Source of the DNA: Grimontia hollisae CIP 101886
GTDB taxonomy: Bacteria > Pseudomonadota > Gammaproteobacteria > Enterobacterales > Vibrionaceae
Direction of reading: 5' to 3'
DNA length: 64,000 bases
Assembly (NCBI RefSeq): GCF_000176515.1
Contig: NZ_ADAQ01000011.1
Coordinates: 682,001-746,000 of the forward strand
The notes under the pieces are model-generated. The model made no database searches, was not told the DNA's origin, and saw only the letters and a program-made list of their open reading frames with translations. Each line of letters opens with the position of its first letter. Within the stretch, counting starts at the first letter, position 1. Below, piece after piece: positions 37,306 through 45,614 of this stretch. The position numbers were made by a program, and so were the translations under genes.

Positions 37306-39240
37306 ATGTTTGAAAAACGCCTGCCCTATGTGTGGATTTATGCCTTTGCCCTACTGCTGATATTGCTGTCGGTGCTTGCCCAGATAACTGTCAGTGTAAA
37401 TGAACAGCAAAAGCAGCTTTCGTTGCGTGCGGATGCTGCGCAAACCCAGCTGGCCAAAGTGCTTCCTGCATTTGTTGCTTACTACGATACGGATTCGATT
37501 CAAAGAATTGTGGAAGCCAGCCTATCTAACGAGCTCAACACCATTGCGCTCACCGATCTTGTTACTGCAGAGAAAGTCGAGTGGTCCAGCCCAGAAACGT
37601 CTCTGAACATCTATTGGTTTGAAGCAGTGATGGGTATCCAGCCTGTCAAACGTACCTTTCCCCTGATTCATGAAGGCTCAGACGTTGCCTCACTGACATT
37701 GACGTTTTCACCGCATGCCGCCAGCCAGGTTGTTGCCAGAGAGGCTAGCCAGTTTTCCCTGATACTTGGGGTGGCTGTTGTGATGCTTCTGAGTGCTTTC
37801 ACTGTTATGTTCAAACGTAGTAAAAGGGCAATTAAACGCGTTACCAGAACACTCGACAGTCTCTCCGAGCAAGATTTTACGTCACCGCAGGCAAAACAAC
37901 GTTCTGGTGTTAAATCGCTGGATATGGCACTGGATAATCTCGCGAACCACATCCAACGGATCATTCAGTCCCTACACAGAGAGTTGAAAACCTTGAATAA
38001 CAGCCTGATGTATGATCCCGTATCAGGCCTGCCCAACCGCCAGTACTTTACCCACCAGCTGGGCAGTTGGATGACAGAGGAAGAAGGTGTTCCCGGCGCT
38101 GTTTTTATCGCTGACATGTCCTGGATGGATATTATTTACCGTCGTTACGGCTATGTGGCACGCGATGAAACCTGGCAACTGTTAGCGGGTTCACTGCAAT
38201 CGGCATTCCGTGCCCATCCTAATGTCTGTATCGCCCGTCTCAGTGACACCGAAATCGCCCTCATTTTGCCGCAAAGCAGTGAAGAACAATGCCAACAAGG
38301 CCTGCATACCTTGATCAGCACCCTGAACAACGAAGTCACCATGGCAGGGTTTAATACCAATGAAGGCTTCCACATTGGCGTGGTGCATGGTCATGGGCTT
38401 CCCGGCACACAATTACTGTCCCTCGCTGACAATGCTTTGCAACGTGCCATCAAGCAGCATGATGTATTCGTGTTTAACCGCGCTTCCGAGGAGCAAGTCA
38501 TTGGTCGTGAAACCTGGCGCTCACTGCTTAATGACGCCTTAAAACACAAGGCGATACGCTTGCTGGCACAACCGGTTTATCCTCTGTCTGGAAACAAAGG
38601 GGTTGCGCTTCACCGGGAGATTTTCACCCATGCAAATATCGAGGGTAGCTGGCAATCCGGCGGACGCCTGATGCCCTATATCCAGCTATTTAAAAAAGGC
38701 ATCGAGTTCGACCGTGTGGTGATAGAGCATCTGGTCGGTTTACACAAGGCTTCCCCTATCACGGAAACTGTCGCCCTCAACCTGACCAATGACAGTCTGG
38801 AAAGCCACGAATTTCTCAGTTGGCTGCAAACGCTACTGACAACCATCCTGCCAGCAGACAAGATCTGTTTCGAAATCAGCGAAGCGAGCGCATGCAACAA
38901 CCTGAGCGCCTGCATTGCCTTCAGTGAAGGGATACGAAAAGCCGGCGCGACGATTGGCATTGACCACTTTGGCCGCTACTTGCAAGAAGTCGAATACCTG
39001 ACGGTACTGAAGCCAGATTACGTCAAACTGGATCACGCTTTCAGCCAAGACCAGAATGCTCAGAGTCGCCTCTTTATCGACATGCTGGCTAACATCGCAG
39101 AATCACAGGGTATCACCGTGATTGCTACCGGCGTAAAAGATGAAGAGAGCAAGTCAAAAATCAATATCGATGTCATCAACGCTTACCAAGGGTTTATCCA
39201 TCCACCGTGCGTTTTGCCGCAACAAGAGCAAACGACCTAA
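37306..39240 (+). CDS. LapD-like c-di-GMP receptor (degenerate GGDEF/EAL)
   Basis: 644 residues. The N-terminal membrane helix (~10-30), periplasmic domain (~31-150), second helix (~152-172) and HAMP-like segment are the LapD layout. The periplasmic part contains a Trp (W104, IYWFEAVMG) where LapD proteins use a Trp to hold LapG. The GGDEF domain reads SDTEI in place of GGDEF, and the EAL motif region reads VALHRE. Other EAL-domain metal residues are partly replaced (IDHFG for DDFG), so it should bind rather than make or break c-di-GMP. It is expected to sequester a LapG protease when c-di-GMP is high and so keep the adhesin on the surface. Confidence 0.85.
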   Translation: MFEKRLPYVWIYAFALLLILLSVLAQITVSVNEQQKQLSLRADAAQTQLAKVLPAFVAYYDTDSIQRIVEASLSNELNTIALTDLVTAEKVEWSSPETSLNIYWFEAVMGIQPVKRTFPLIHEGSDVASLTLTFSPHAASQVVAREASQFSLILGVAVVMLLSAFTVMFKRSKRAIKRVTRTLDSLSEQDFTSPQAKQRSGVKSLDMALDNLANHIQRIIQSLHRELKTLNNSLMYDPVSGLPNRQYFTHQLGSWMTEEEGVPGAVFIADMSWMDIIYRRYGYVARDETWQLLAGSLQSAFRAHPNVCIARLSDTEIALILPQSSEEQCQQGLHTLISTLNNEVTMAGFNTNEGFHIGVVHGHGLPGTQLLSLADNALQRAIKQHDVFVFNRASEEQVIGRETWRSLLNDALKHKAIRLLAQPVYPLSGNKGVALHREIFTHANIEGSWQSGGRLMPYIQLFKKGIEFDRVVIEHLVGLHKASPITETVALNLTNDSLESHEFLSWLQTLLTTILPADKICFEISEASACNNLSACIAFSEGIRKAGATIGIDHFGRYLQEVEYLTVLKPDYVKLDHAFSQDQNAQSRLFIDMLANIAESQGITVIATGVKDEESKSKINIDVINAYQGFIHPPCVLPQQEQTT

Positions 39241-39274
39241 GAAAGAAAACCCGCAATCTGGCGGGTTTTCTTTC
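39241..39274. terminator. Bidirectional terminator between the lapD-like gene and rimI
   Basis: A perfect 14-bp stem GAAAGAAAACCCGC / GCGGGTTTTCTTTC (39241-39254 and 39261-39274), 6-base loop, T-rich on both strands. Confidence 0.92.
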
Positions 39275-39291
39275 GTTTATTCATCCGGTTT

Positions 39292-39738
39292 TTACTCAAA
39301 CCAGTAACTCATAATGAGCGCATCTTCGCGGTCAGTGGCCGAAGGATAATAATCATACCGCCGGTCAAATTCGTTAAAGCCAAGCGATTCGTATAACCTG
39401 ATGGCAGCTTTATTGCTTTCACGCACTTCCAGCCAGGCTTCCTCCCCGCCCATCTCTTTCATACAATCGAGGAAAGCTTGCAGCAAGATTTTGCCATATC
39501 CCTGCCCCTGATAATCCGGTGAGACAGCAATATTGAGCAAAGAGGCTTCTCCCGCGACACATTGGGCAAAGAAGTACCCTACCAGCGTCTGGTTAACCAC
39601 CAGCACACGGTTACAACCAAACTTGGATTCTGGTTTTCTTAACAGGCTTTCGGCCCAAGGGTGGCTATGGGCTGCCTGCTCAATGCGAACCACCTCATCC
39701 AGCCACTGGCTGTCCATAGGAAGAATGTCAGGATTCAT
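39292..39738 (-). CDS. rimI: Ribosomal protein S18 N-acetyltransferase RimI
   Basis: 148 residues, a GNAT enzyme that acetylates the N-terminal alanine of ribosomal protein S18. The acetyl-CoA site is visible in EASLLNIAVSPDYQGQGYGK, then VRESNKAAIRLYESLGFNE and the closing YYP segment typical of RimI. It overlaps the end of holD by 11 bp, the conserved holD-rimI pair. It is convergent with the lapD-like gene. Confidence 0.93.
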   Translation of the reverse strand: MNPDILPMDSQWLDEVVRIEQAAHSHPWAESLLRKPESKFGCNRVLVVNQTLVGYFFAQCVAGEASLLNIAVSPDYQGQGYGKILLQAFLDCMKEMGGEEAWLEVRESNKAAIRLYESLGFNEFDRRYDYYPSATDREDALIMSYWFE

Positions 39739-40123
39739 ATCTTTTTATCTGTTGCCAAAGCCCCTTTTTCGCACCCTGATCTTTATCAAGTGCTGCCAGT
39801 GAAGGCGAAGTCAGCGTGTTCACCCCATCAAGGCTCACCGCACTTACCCCGGCAAACCAACACCATACCAGTTGATGCTTCCCCAGCAGCCCGAGTGCCT
39901 GTGGCGGTAAATGAAGCGCCTGTTCTGGCGTCAATTTCATGCTGGCAAGCACTTTACCAAACAGCCAGGCATCCTGCCCGGAAGGCACATGCTCAGACAC
40001 CAACAACAATTGGCAGCTTTCAGGCAGTGAAATGGTTTTTGGGGTGACATCAGGAAAACATTCTGGTCGGCGGATATCCCAAACCGTAATGCCCATTTCC
40101 TTTAATCGTTGCAGATCGTTCAT
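39728..40123 (-). CDS. holD: DNA polymerase III psi subunit HolD
   Basis: 131 residues. Psi joins chi to the clamp-loader and so links it to SSB. Sequence conservation is low in this family, but LKEMGITVWDIRRPE near the N-terminus, VSLDGVNTLTSPSLAAL and the terminal LWQQIKRYE match HolD, and the overlap with rimI supports it. The frame extends to 40144; ATG 40123 was preferred because it puts the start at the usual distance from the GITxW segment. Only a weak GAG precedes it. Confidence 0.82.
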   Translation of the reverse strand: MNDLQRLKEMGITVWDIRRPECFPDVTPKTISLPESCQLLLVSEHVPSGQDAWLFGKVLASMKLTPEQALHLPPQALGLLGKHQLVWCWFAGVSAVSLDGVNTLTSPSLAALDKDQGAKKGLWQQIKRYES

Positions 40124-40187
40124 GCCAGTCTCACTCACGTCCATCCGGGAGAGATGCTATCAAACTACATCAATAAACGACACCAAG

Positions 40188-40212
40188 TAAAAGAGCCGCA
40201 AACGCAGCCCTT
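40188..40212 (-). terminator. Probable terminator of yhbS
   Basis: On the minus strand a 9-bp stem with two G-T pairs (40212-40204 with 40199-40191), GTTT loop, then a short T run. It lies 22 bp after the yhbS stop. Confidence 0.55.
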
Positions 40213-40234
40213 AAAACACCTGGTGATTATTTAG

Positions 40235-40738
40235 CTACAGCGCATCAAATTCCGCACAATAAGTGACCTGGCCTTGGACTGTATTAAAAGCCCCCTCTGC
40301 AAATTCAAACGCCATAAAGGCATCTGCTGGTACATCCCACTTGCAGCTCAAACCAAATTCCTCTGCCGGTTTAAAGCCAAAACGGGAATAGTAGGCTGGA
40401 TCGCCAAGCACCACGCACGCTGGATAACCAAACTCATTCAGGGTATCAAAACCTTCACGAACCAGTTGAGCTGCAATGCCTTGCCCACGGTAATCTGGAT
40501 GAACACAAAGCGGCGCCAATCCCTGAACGCCGGTATCTGTTCCATCAACTAATACGGGACTGAACATCAGGTGCCCCACCACGTCTCCTCCATCATTGCA
40601 GGCAACCAGAGACAGGGTGTTGTGACCATTTTCACGTAGCGATTTCACCAATTCCGCTTCAGCGTCCGTGGGAAAAACTTTCTTGAGCAACCTATCAATA
40701 GCAAACTGATCAGCCAGAGCTTCAGATCTTATGAGCAT
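40235..40738 (-). CDS. yhbS: GNAT family N-acetyltransferase YhbS
   Basis: 167 residues, the length of E. coli YhbS. The acetyl-CoA motif is GLAPLCVHPDYRGQGIAAQL, followed by VVLGDPAYYSRFGFKPAEEF, which is diagnostic for this subfamily. ATG 40738 gives MLIRSEALADQFAI, matching the family start. It overlaps ubiT by 17 bp, the conserved ubiT-yhbS arrangement. The acceptor substrate is not known from sequence. Confidence 0.88.
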   Translation of the reverse strand: MLIRSEALADQFAIDRLLKKVFPTDAEAELVKSLRENGHNTLSLVACNDGGDVVGHLMFSPVLVDGTDTGVQGLAPLCVHPDYRGQGIAAQLVREGFDTLNEFGYPACVVLGDPAYYSRFGFKPAEEFGLSCKWDVPADAFMAFEFAEGAFNTVQGQVTYCAEFDAL

Positions 40739-41249
40739 AGTGGACCCCGTTAACAGAAGAGGGCGATTGTAGCCCTTTTTGCACAAACTCTGCCAATGAA
40801 AACAGGGCTTGGCGCATCGCGGTGGGCAACGACTCCAGATCCACGCTGTCCATCAGGTTCTTGACTTCCAGTCCCAGCTCAGTATCCCCTTCGATCACCA
40901 AACGGCGCTGGAAAAACAGGGTATCCGGATCTTCTTTGCGTGCAGCAATCAAGATCAAATCGTTGATGTCACCACTGAAGCGTACATCCGGCGTTTCAAT
41001 GTCATGGCGCACCACCAGTTTTTTATGTTCATAGCTGATATAGCTTTTAAAGCCGATATCGCGTACATGCACTTCCAACCAGCGATCTTCAAGAAACTCA
41101 AACTCACCATCATCCAGCGCCTCACGAAAAACACGTTTCAGGGCTTCCAACATCACTTTTTGTTGGACAGACGCAGGCATAAGCTTAACGGGAAAGCGCA
41201 GGAAATTGGGTGCCTGTTGCACCAGCGTTGAATGAAGTTTGTCGAACAA
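40722..41249 (-). CDS. ubiT: Ubiquinone biosynthesis accessory factor UbiT (SCP2 domain)
   Basis: 175 residues, an SCP2 lipid-binding protein. In E. coli UbiT is needed, with UbiU and UbiV, for oxygen-independent ubiquinone synthesis. The conserved stretch RKEDPDTLFFQRRLVIEGDT and GLEVKNLMD is clear. The start codon is TTG at 41249 (residues MFDKLHSTL by convention) with AGGA about eight bases upstream. It is divergent from rocS; ubiU and ubiV follow rocS on the other strand, so the three pathway genes lie within 4.3 kb. Confidence 0.92.
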   Translation of the reverse strand: MFDKLHSTLVQQAPNFLRFPVKLMPASVQQKVMLEALKRVFREALDDGEFEFLEDRWLEVHVRDIGFKSYISYEHKKLVVRHDIETPDVRFSGDINDLILIAARKEDPDTLFFQRRLVIEGDTELGLEVKNLMDSVDLESLPTAMRQALFSLAEFVQKGLQSPSSVNGVHYAHKI

Positions 41250-41449
41250 AGTGGGATCCTAATTGAGAGTCAGTCGAAGGTAACTGACATTGTATGACAC
41301 TGCTCGCGTATTTTTTCATGCCTTGTGTCAAAAAAACAAAGCTCTATTCCAGAAAGGTTTATCACTGAGCCCTCAGATTATATAGTGTTGTTTCAATCAT
41401 GGAGTCGAAATTGGATATAGCCACATAAGCTATGATGTATGGTACCTAA

Positions 41450-43492
41450 ATGCCCGTTGAGCAGTTGACCTATTGGTTCTCACGTCTTACTCAAAACAGT
41501 CCATTTCTCTTTGCCGTCCTGGACAAACATCACCATTACCTTTGGGTAAGTCAACGCTATTGCGAAATCAGCGGGCTGGAACATGACAAGTTGATCGGCA
41601 AACACGATAAGGACATTCTCGGCCCCCATTTTTACGAGGCACTCAAACCCCACTATGAGCGCGCCTTCCGTGGTGACAGCTCTGAGGGAGAGATCGCGCT
41701 GAACGATGGGATACACGACGCCAGCTTCCACTTCAGTGTCACACCACTGGCTGAGAGCGAATGGCGGGAAGGCGCGATCATTTTCCATGCTGCGGATACA
41801 TCTGAACGCCAGGTACTCACCAGTGCACTGGAATCCTCAGAGAGCCGGTTTGAAAACCTGTGTCAGCTTGTAGGTGACGGATGCTGTGTGCTCGCGGATG
41901 GTGTGGTACTGAGCGCTAACCGTGTTGCAGGGAAATTGCTGGGCTTTGACAGTCACAACGAGATCCTGGGCGAAGACATTGAAAATCTGCTGATCTCCCC
42001 AGTGAAAGGCCAATCTGTGGAGGCGTCTCTCAATGCCCTGAAACCCGGACAGCAACTGGTCTGCCAGGCCAGAGAGGCTGACGGAAACCCCGCACTGAAT
42101 GTCTCATTTGGATCGGTGAGCCTGCTCGGCGGCAGTGGTGCCATTATCACTCTCTCCCGCACGGCAGCGGTGCCAGATCATCAACAGACGTTCGAAAAAC
42201 TGGCCCAGTTTGATGCCCTGACCGGCCTGTACAATCGCCACGGATTTTCCCGTCGCCTGGTACAACTCATCAACAGCAACACCCCCCTTTTGATGTTTTA
42301 TCTCGACATCGATAACTTCAAAAACATCAATGATTCCCTGGGACACCATATTGGCGACCGTGTACTTCAGGACATTGCTCAGCGCCTTCGCAAACGACTT
42401 CCGCCAGACACCATTCTCGGCCACCTTGGTGGTGATGAGTTCGCCATTTTACTGCCCGAACACAGCAGCGATGAAGTAGCCAATGAGCTGTCACGCCGTG
42501 TGGTGGATATTATCAGCCAGCCGTTTGACCTTTACCATTTCAGCAAATACCTCGCCTGCTCCATCGGCATGGTGAGGTACCCTGATGACGGCAAAGATGC
42601 ACGCAGTCTGCTGCAAAACGCCGATACTGCAATGTACGAGGCCAAGGAACGAGGTCGAAACCGCTTGGTGACGTATAACCAGCACATGAACAAAGAAGCG
42701 CGCATGCGTCTCTGGCTAGAAATAGAACTACAAAAAGCACTTCAAAACAATAGTTTAGAGGTTTGGTATCAGCCCAAAGTCAACGCCAAGGATTACACCA
42801 TCAATGGTGCTGAAGCACTGGTGCGCTGGAAACATCCTGTCGAAGGTTACATCAGCCCAGGGCGTTTTATTCCGGTCGCAGAGCGCTCGGGCATGATTGA
42901 ACTGCTGGGTCGCAACGTGATGCGCGAAGTGTTCCAAACCGTGCGACGGTGGCAGAACATGAAGATATTACCGGGGCGTGTGGCTATCAACCTGTCACCC
43001 CAACAATTCCGCAATCCGAATCTCACCTCACACATGAAAAAGCTGCAGGCAGCAACCGAAATTGCTCCGTCACTCATTACCTTTGAACTGACAGAAAGTG
43101 CTGTTATGAATGATGGTGAGCATGCTATCCAGATGCTGAATGCCATTAAAGATCTGGGCTTCGCTCTCTCTATCGATGACTTTGGTACAGGCTATTCGTC
43201 ACTCTCCTACCTGGCAAAATTCCCACTCGATGAGATCAAAATCGACCGTGCTTTTATCAGTGACATGGAAACCTTTCCTAAACAGGTCACCTTGATAGAG
43301 AACATCATCACCCTTGGTCGCTCACTGAATATGTCAGTCGTCGCCGAGGGGGTCGAGACAGGCAAACAGGCCAGCGTATTGGCCAACCTGAAATGCGACA
43401 CTATCCAGGGCTTTCATTTCTACAAACCGATGCCAAGGGCCGAATTTGAAACGTTACTGATTAATAACCATAAAGCCAGAGTGGCTTCTTAA
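41450..43492 (+). CDS. rocS: PAS-GGDEF-EAL protein, RocS-like c-di-GMP phosphodiesterase
   Basis: 680 residues, cytosolic. Two PAS-like sensor domains (~10-125, ~130-245) precede a GGDEF domain with intact GGDEF at 327-331; no RxxD I-site is seen at the usual spacing. The EAL domain is complete: EAL at 455-457 in GAEALVRWKHP, INLSPQQF, FELTES, DDFGTGYSSL, KIDRAF and AEGVE. Net activity is probably phosphodiesterase. Position between ubiT and ubiUV is that of rocS in V. cholerae, which controls biofilm and motility; the name rests on this synteny and architecture. It is followed by a clear terminator. Confidence 0.82.
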   Translation: MPVEQLTYWFSRLTQNSPFLFAVLDKHHHYLWVSQRYCEISGLEHDKLIGKHDKDILGPHFYEALKPHYERAFRGDSSEGEIALNDGIHDASFHFSVTPLAESEWREGAIIFHAADTSERQVLTSALESSESRFENLCQLVGDGCCVLADGVVLSANRVAGKLLGFDSHNEILGEDIENLLISPVKGQSVEASLNALKPGQQLVCQAREADGNPALNVSFGSVSLLGGSGAIITLSRTAAVPDHQQTFEKLAQFDALTGLYNRHGFSRRLVQLINSNTPLLMFYLDIDNFKNINDSLGHHIGDRVLQDIAQRLRKRLPPDTILGHLGGDEFAILLPEHSSDEVANELSRRVVDIISQPFDLYHFSKYLACSIGMVRYPDDGKDARSLLQNADTAMYEAKERGRNRLVTYNQHMNKEARMRLWLEIELQKALQNNSLEVWYQPKVNAKDYTINGAEALVRWKHPVEGYISPGRFIPVAERSGMIELLGRNVMREVFQTVRRWQNMKILPGRVAINLSPQQFRNPNLTSHMKKLQAATEIAPSLITFELTESAVMNDGEHAIQMLNAIKDLGFALSIDDFGTGYSSLSYLAKFPLDEIKIDRAFISDMETFPKQVTLIENIITLGRSLNMSVVAEGVETGKQASVLANLKCDTIQGFHFYKPMPRAEFETLLINNHKARVAS

Positions 43493-43497
43493 ATCCC

Positions 43498-43520
43498 AAA
43501 GGTGCGACACGCACCTTTTT
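43498..43520 (+). terminator. Intrinsic terminator of rocS
   Basis: AAAGGTGCG / CGCACCTTT (9-bp stem, ACA loop) followed by further T. It begins 6 bp after the rocS stop. Confidence 0.88.
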
Positions 43521-43652
43521 CTCGCCTCCAGCTCAAATTTTTCACCTTAATCTGCCTTATATCAAAACCCATACCGTCACCTCTCCTTACAATCCGGGGT
43601 TTATCTCAACACCCAACCAGCTTGATGCTGACCACGTTTCGTGGGGAGAAAT

Positions 43653-44648
43653 ATGGAATTGCTTTGTCCCGCAGGGAACCTCCCTGCCTTAAAAACTGCT
43701 ATCGATAACGGTGCTGACGCAGTATATATTGGCTTTAAAGGCGGCACCAATGCCCGCCATTTTGCAGGCCTGAACTTTGATGGGAAGAAACTGGAAAAAG
43801 CCGTTTCTTACGTCCGGGATAGCAACAAACACATTCACGTCGCGTTGAACACCTTTGCACATCCTGATGGATTCAAGCGCTGGACTGACGCCGTGGATGC
43901 GGCGGTCGATCTGGGCGTAGACGCACTGATCATTGCCGATCTCGCCGTGCTTGATTATACCGCCACCAAACACCCGGACATGGAAATCCACCTGTCCGTG
44001 CAGGCATCTGCCACCAACAGTGCCGCTATTCAGTTCTACAAAGACCATTTCAACGTCAAACGCGTGGTACTGCCGCGAGTGCTTTCTATTCATCAGGTCA
44101 AGCAACTGGCTCGCACTACGGATGTGGATCTGGAAGTCTTTGCATTTGGCAGCCTGTGCATCATGTCTGAGGGGCGCTGTTATCTTTCCTCTTACCTGAC
44201 CGGTGAATCCCCGAACACAGTGGGTGCCTGCTCACCAGCTAAATACGTTCGCTGGCAGGAAACCCCTGACGGCTTGGAATCACGGCTGAATAACATTCTG
44301 ATTGACCGCTATAAAGCGGGCGAAAATGCTGGCTACCCCACCCTGTGCAAAGGCCGCTTTGTAACAGATGCAGAACCTTTCCATGCCCTGGAAGAGCCAA
44401 CTAGCCTCAATACCCTCTCCATTTTGCCTGAGCTGTTTGAAGCCAATATTGCCTCGGTGAAAATTGAAGGCCGCCAGCGCAGCCCTGCCTATGTTGAGCA
44501 GGTCACCCGCACCTGGCGGCAGGCTATCGACAGCTACAAGCGCAACCCGGAAAACTATCAGGTACTGCCACAATGGAACCAGTGCCTTGACAGCGTTTCT
44601 GAAGGTGCACAAACCACACTTGGCGCCTATCACCGTCAATGGCAGTAA
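43653..44648 (+). CDS. ubiU: Ubiquinone biosynthesis protein UbiU (peptidase U32 family)
   Basis: 331 residues, same as E. coli UbiU. With UbiV it forms an iron-sulfur complex that hydroxylates ubiquinone precursors without oxygen, using prephenate. The four cluster cysteines are present at 169, 176, 193 and 232, the same numbers as in E. coli. ATG 43653 has GGGGAG upstream and gives MELLCPAGNLPAL; the earlier in-frame start was rejected. ubiV begins 11 bp after its stop. An ATCAA half-site at 43561-43565 could be part of an FNR site but the other half is poor. Confidence 0.94.
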   Translation: MELLCPAGNLPALKTAIDNGADAVYIGFKGGTNARHFAGLNFDGKKLEKAVSYVRDSNKHIHVALNTFAHPDGFKRWTDAVDAAVDLGVDALIIADLAVLDYTATKHPDMEIHLSVQASATNSAAIQFYKDHFNVKRVVLPRVLSIHQVKQLARTTDVDLEVFAFGSLCIMSEGRCYLSSYLTGESPNTVGACSPAKYVRWQETPDGLESRLNNILIDRYKAGENAGYPTLCKGRFVTDAEPFHALEEPTSLNTLSILPELFEANIASVKIEGRQRSPAYVEQVTRTWRQAIDSYKRNPENYQVLPQWNQCLDSVSEGAQTTLGAYHRQWQ

Positions 44649-44659
44649 GGGAGTAACCC

Positions 44660-45526
44660 ATGAAATATTCACTTGGCCCACTTCTTTATTTCTGGCCTAA
44701 AAACGATGTTGAAACCTTCTATCAAACCGCGGTAGGAAGCGACGCTGATATCGTCTATCTGGGTGAAACCGTGTGTTCGAAGCGCCGTGAAATGCGTCCT
44801 GCTGACTGGATGAACCTCGGTCGTGAACTGGCTGCCAGCGGCAAGCAAGTGGTGTTGTCGACCATGGCGCTGCTGGAAGCGCCGAGCGAAGTCAGGGTGA
44901 TGCAAACCTATATTGACAACGGTGAGTTCATCATTGAAGCCAACGACGTGTCTGCCATTCAGTTAGCTCACGAAAAAGGTATTCCGTTTGTCGCAGGCCC
45001 GGCATTGAACCTTTATAACGCACAAGCATTGCAGGTGATGCTCAAAAAAGGCATGACCCGCTGGTGCATGCCGGTAGAGCTGTCCCGTGAGTGGTTGCAA
45101 AAAGTGCAGGCTGAGGCTGATGCGATGGGTATCCGTAACCAGTTTGAAGTGGAAGTGTTCTCTTATGGTCACTTACCGCTGGCCTACTCTGCCCGCTGCT
45201 TCAGTGCCCGGGCAGAAAACCGTCCGAAAGACAAGTGCGAAACCTGCTGCATCAACTACCCACAAGGATTGGAGGTAAAAAGCCAGGAAGGCCAACCCGT
45301 CTTTACCCTCAACGGCATTCAGACCCAATCCGGGTATTGTTATGACCTCAGCGCAGACATCGCCTCAATGGAGGGTTTGGTCGATGTCATACGTATTAGC
45401 CCACAAAGCATGCGAACTCTGGATGTACTGGCCGGTTTCAAACGCGGCGAATCCGGTTTTGCCCCCAAAAGCCACTTCTGTAATGGTTACTGGCACAGCA
45501 TTGAAGGTATGGCAATACAGTCTTAA
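44660..45526 (+). CDS. ubiV: Ubiquinone biosynthesis protein UbiV (peptidase U32 family)
   Basis: 288 residues, partner of UbiU. The four iron-sulfur cysteines are at C39 ([10 protein letters not shown]), C180 (SARCFSARA), C193 and C197 (DKCETCC), again the numbering known for E. coli. A GGGAG site lies upstream of the ATG. Together with ubiT the window holds the full O2-independent ubiquinone set, which suggests a facultative anaerobe using quinone respiration without oxygen. Confidence 0.94.
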   Translation: MKYSLGPLLYFWPKNDVETFYQTAVGSDADIVYLGETVCSKRREMRPADWMNLGRELAASGKQVVLSTMALLEAPSEVRVMQTYIDNGEFIIEANDVSAIQLAHEKGIPFVAGPALNLYNAQALQVMLKKGMTRWCMPVELSREWLQKVQAEADAMGIRNQFEVEVFSYGHLPLAYSARCFSARAENRPKDKCETCCINYPQGLEVKSQEGQPVFTLNGIQTQSGYCYDLSADIASMEGLVDVIRISPQSMRTLDVLAGFKRGESGFAPKSHFCNGYWHSIEGMAIQS

Positions 45527-45544
45527 CCTGCGCACTGAAACAAC

Positions 45545-45570
45545 AAAAGCCGCATTGCGGCTTTTTCTTT
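45545..45570. terminator. Terminator between ubiV and nlpI
   Basis: AAAAGCCGC / GCGGCTTTT (45545-45553 and 45557-45565) with an ATT loop, then TTCTTTCTTT on the plus strand. It ends ubiV; the minus side has fewer T but may also serve nlpI. Confidence 0.85.
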
Positions 45571-45614
45571 CTTTATCAATGGGAAAGTATTCAGTATCGA
45601 CAGGAAAAGACGGG

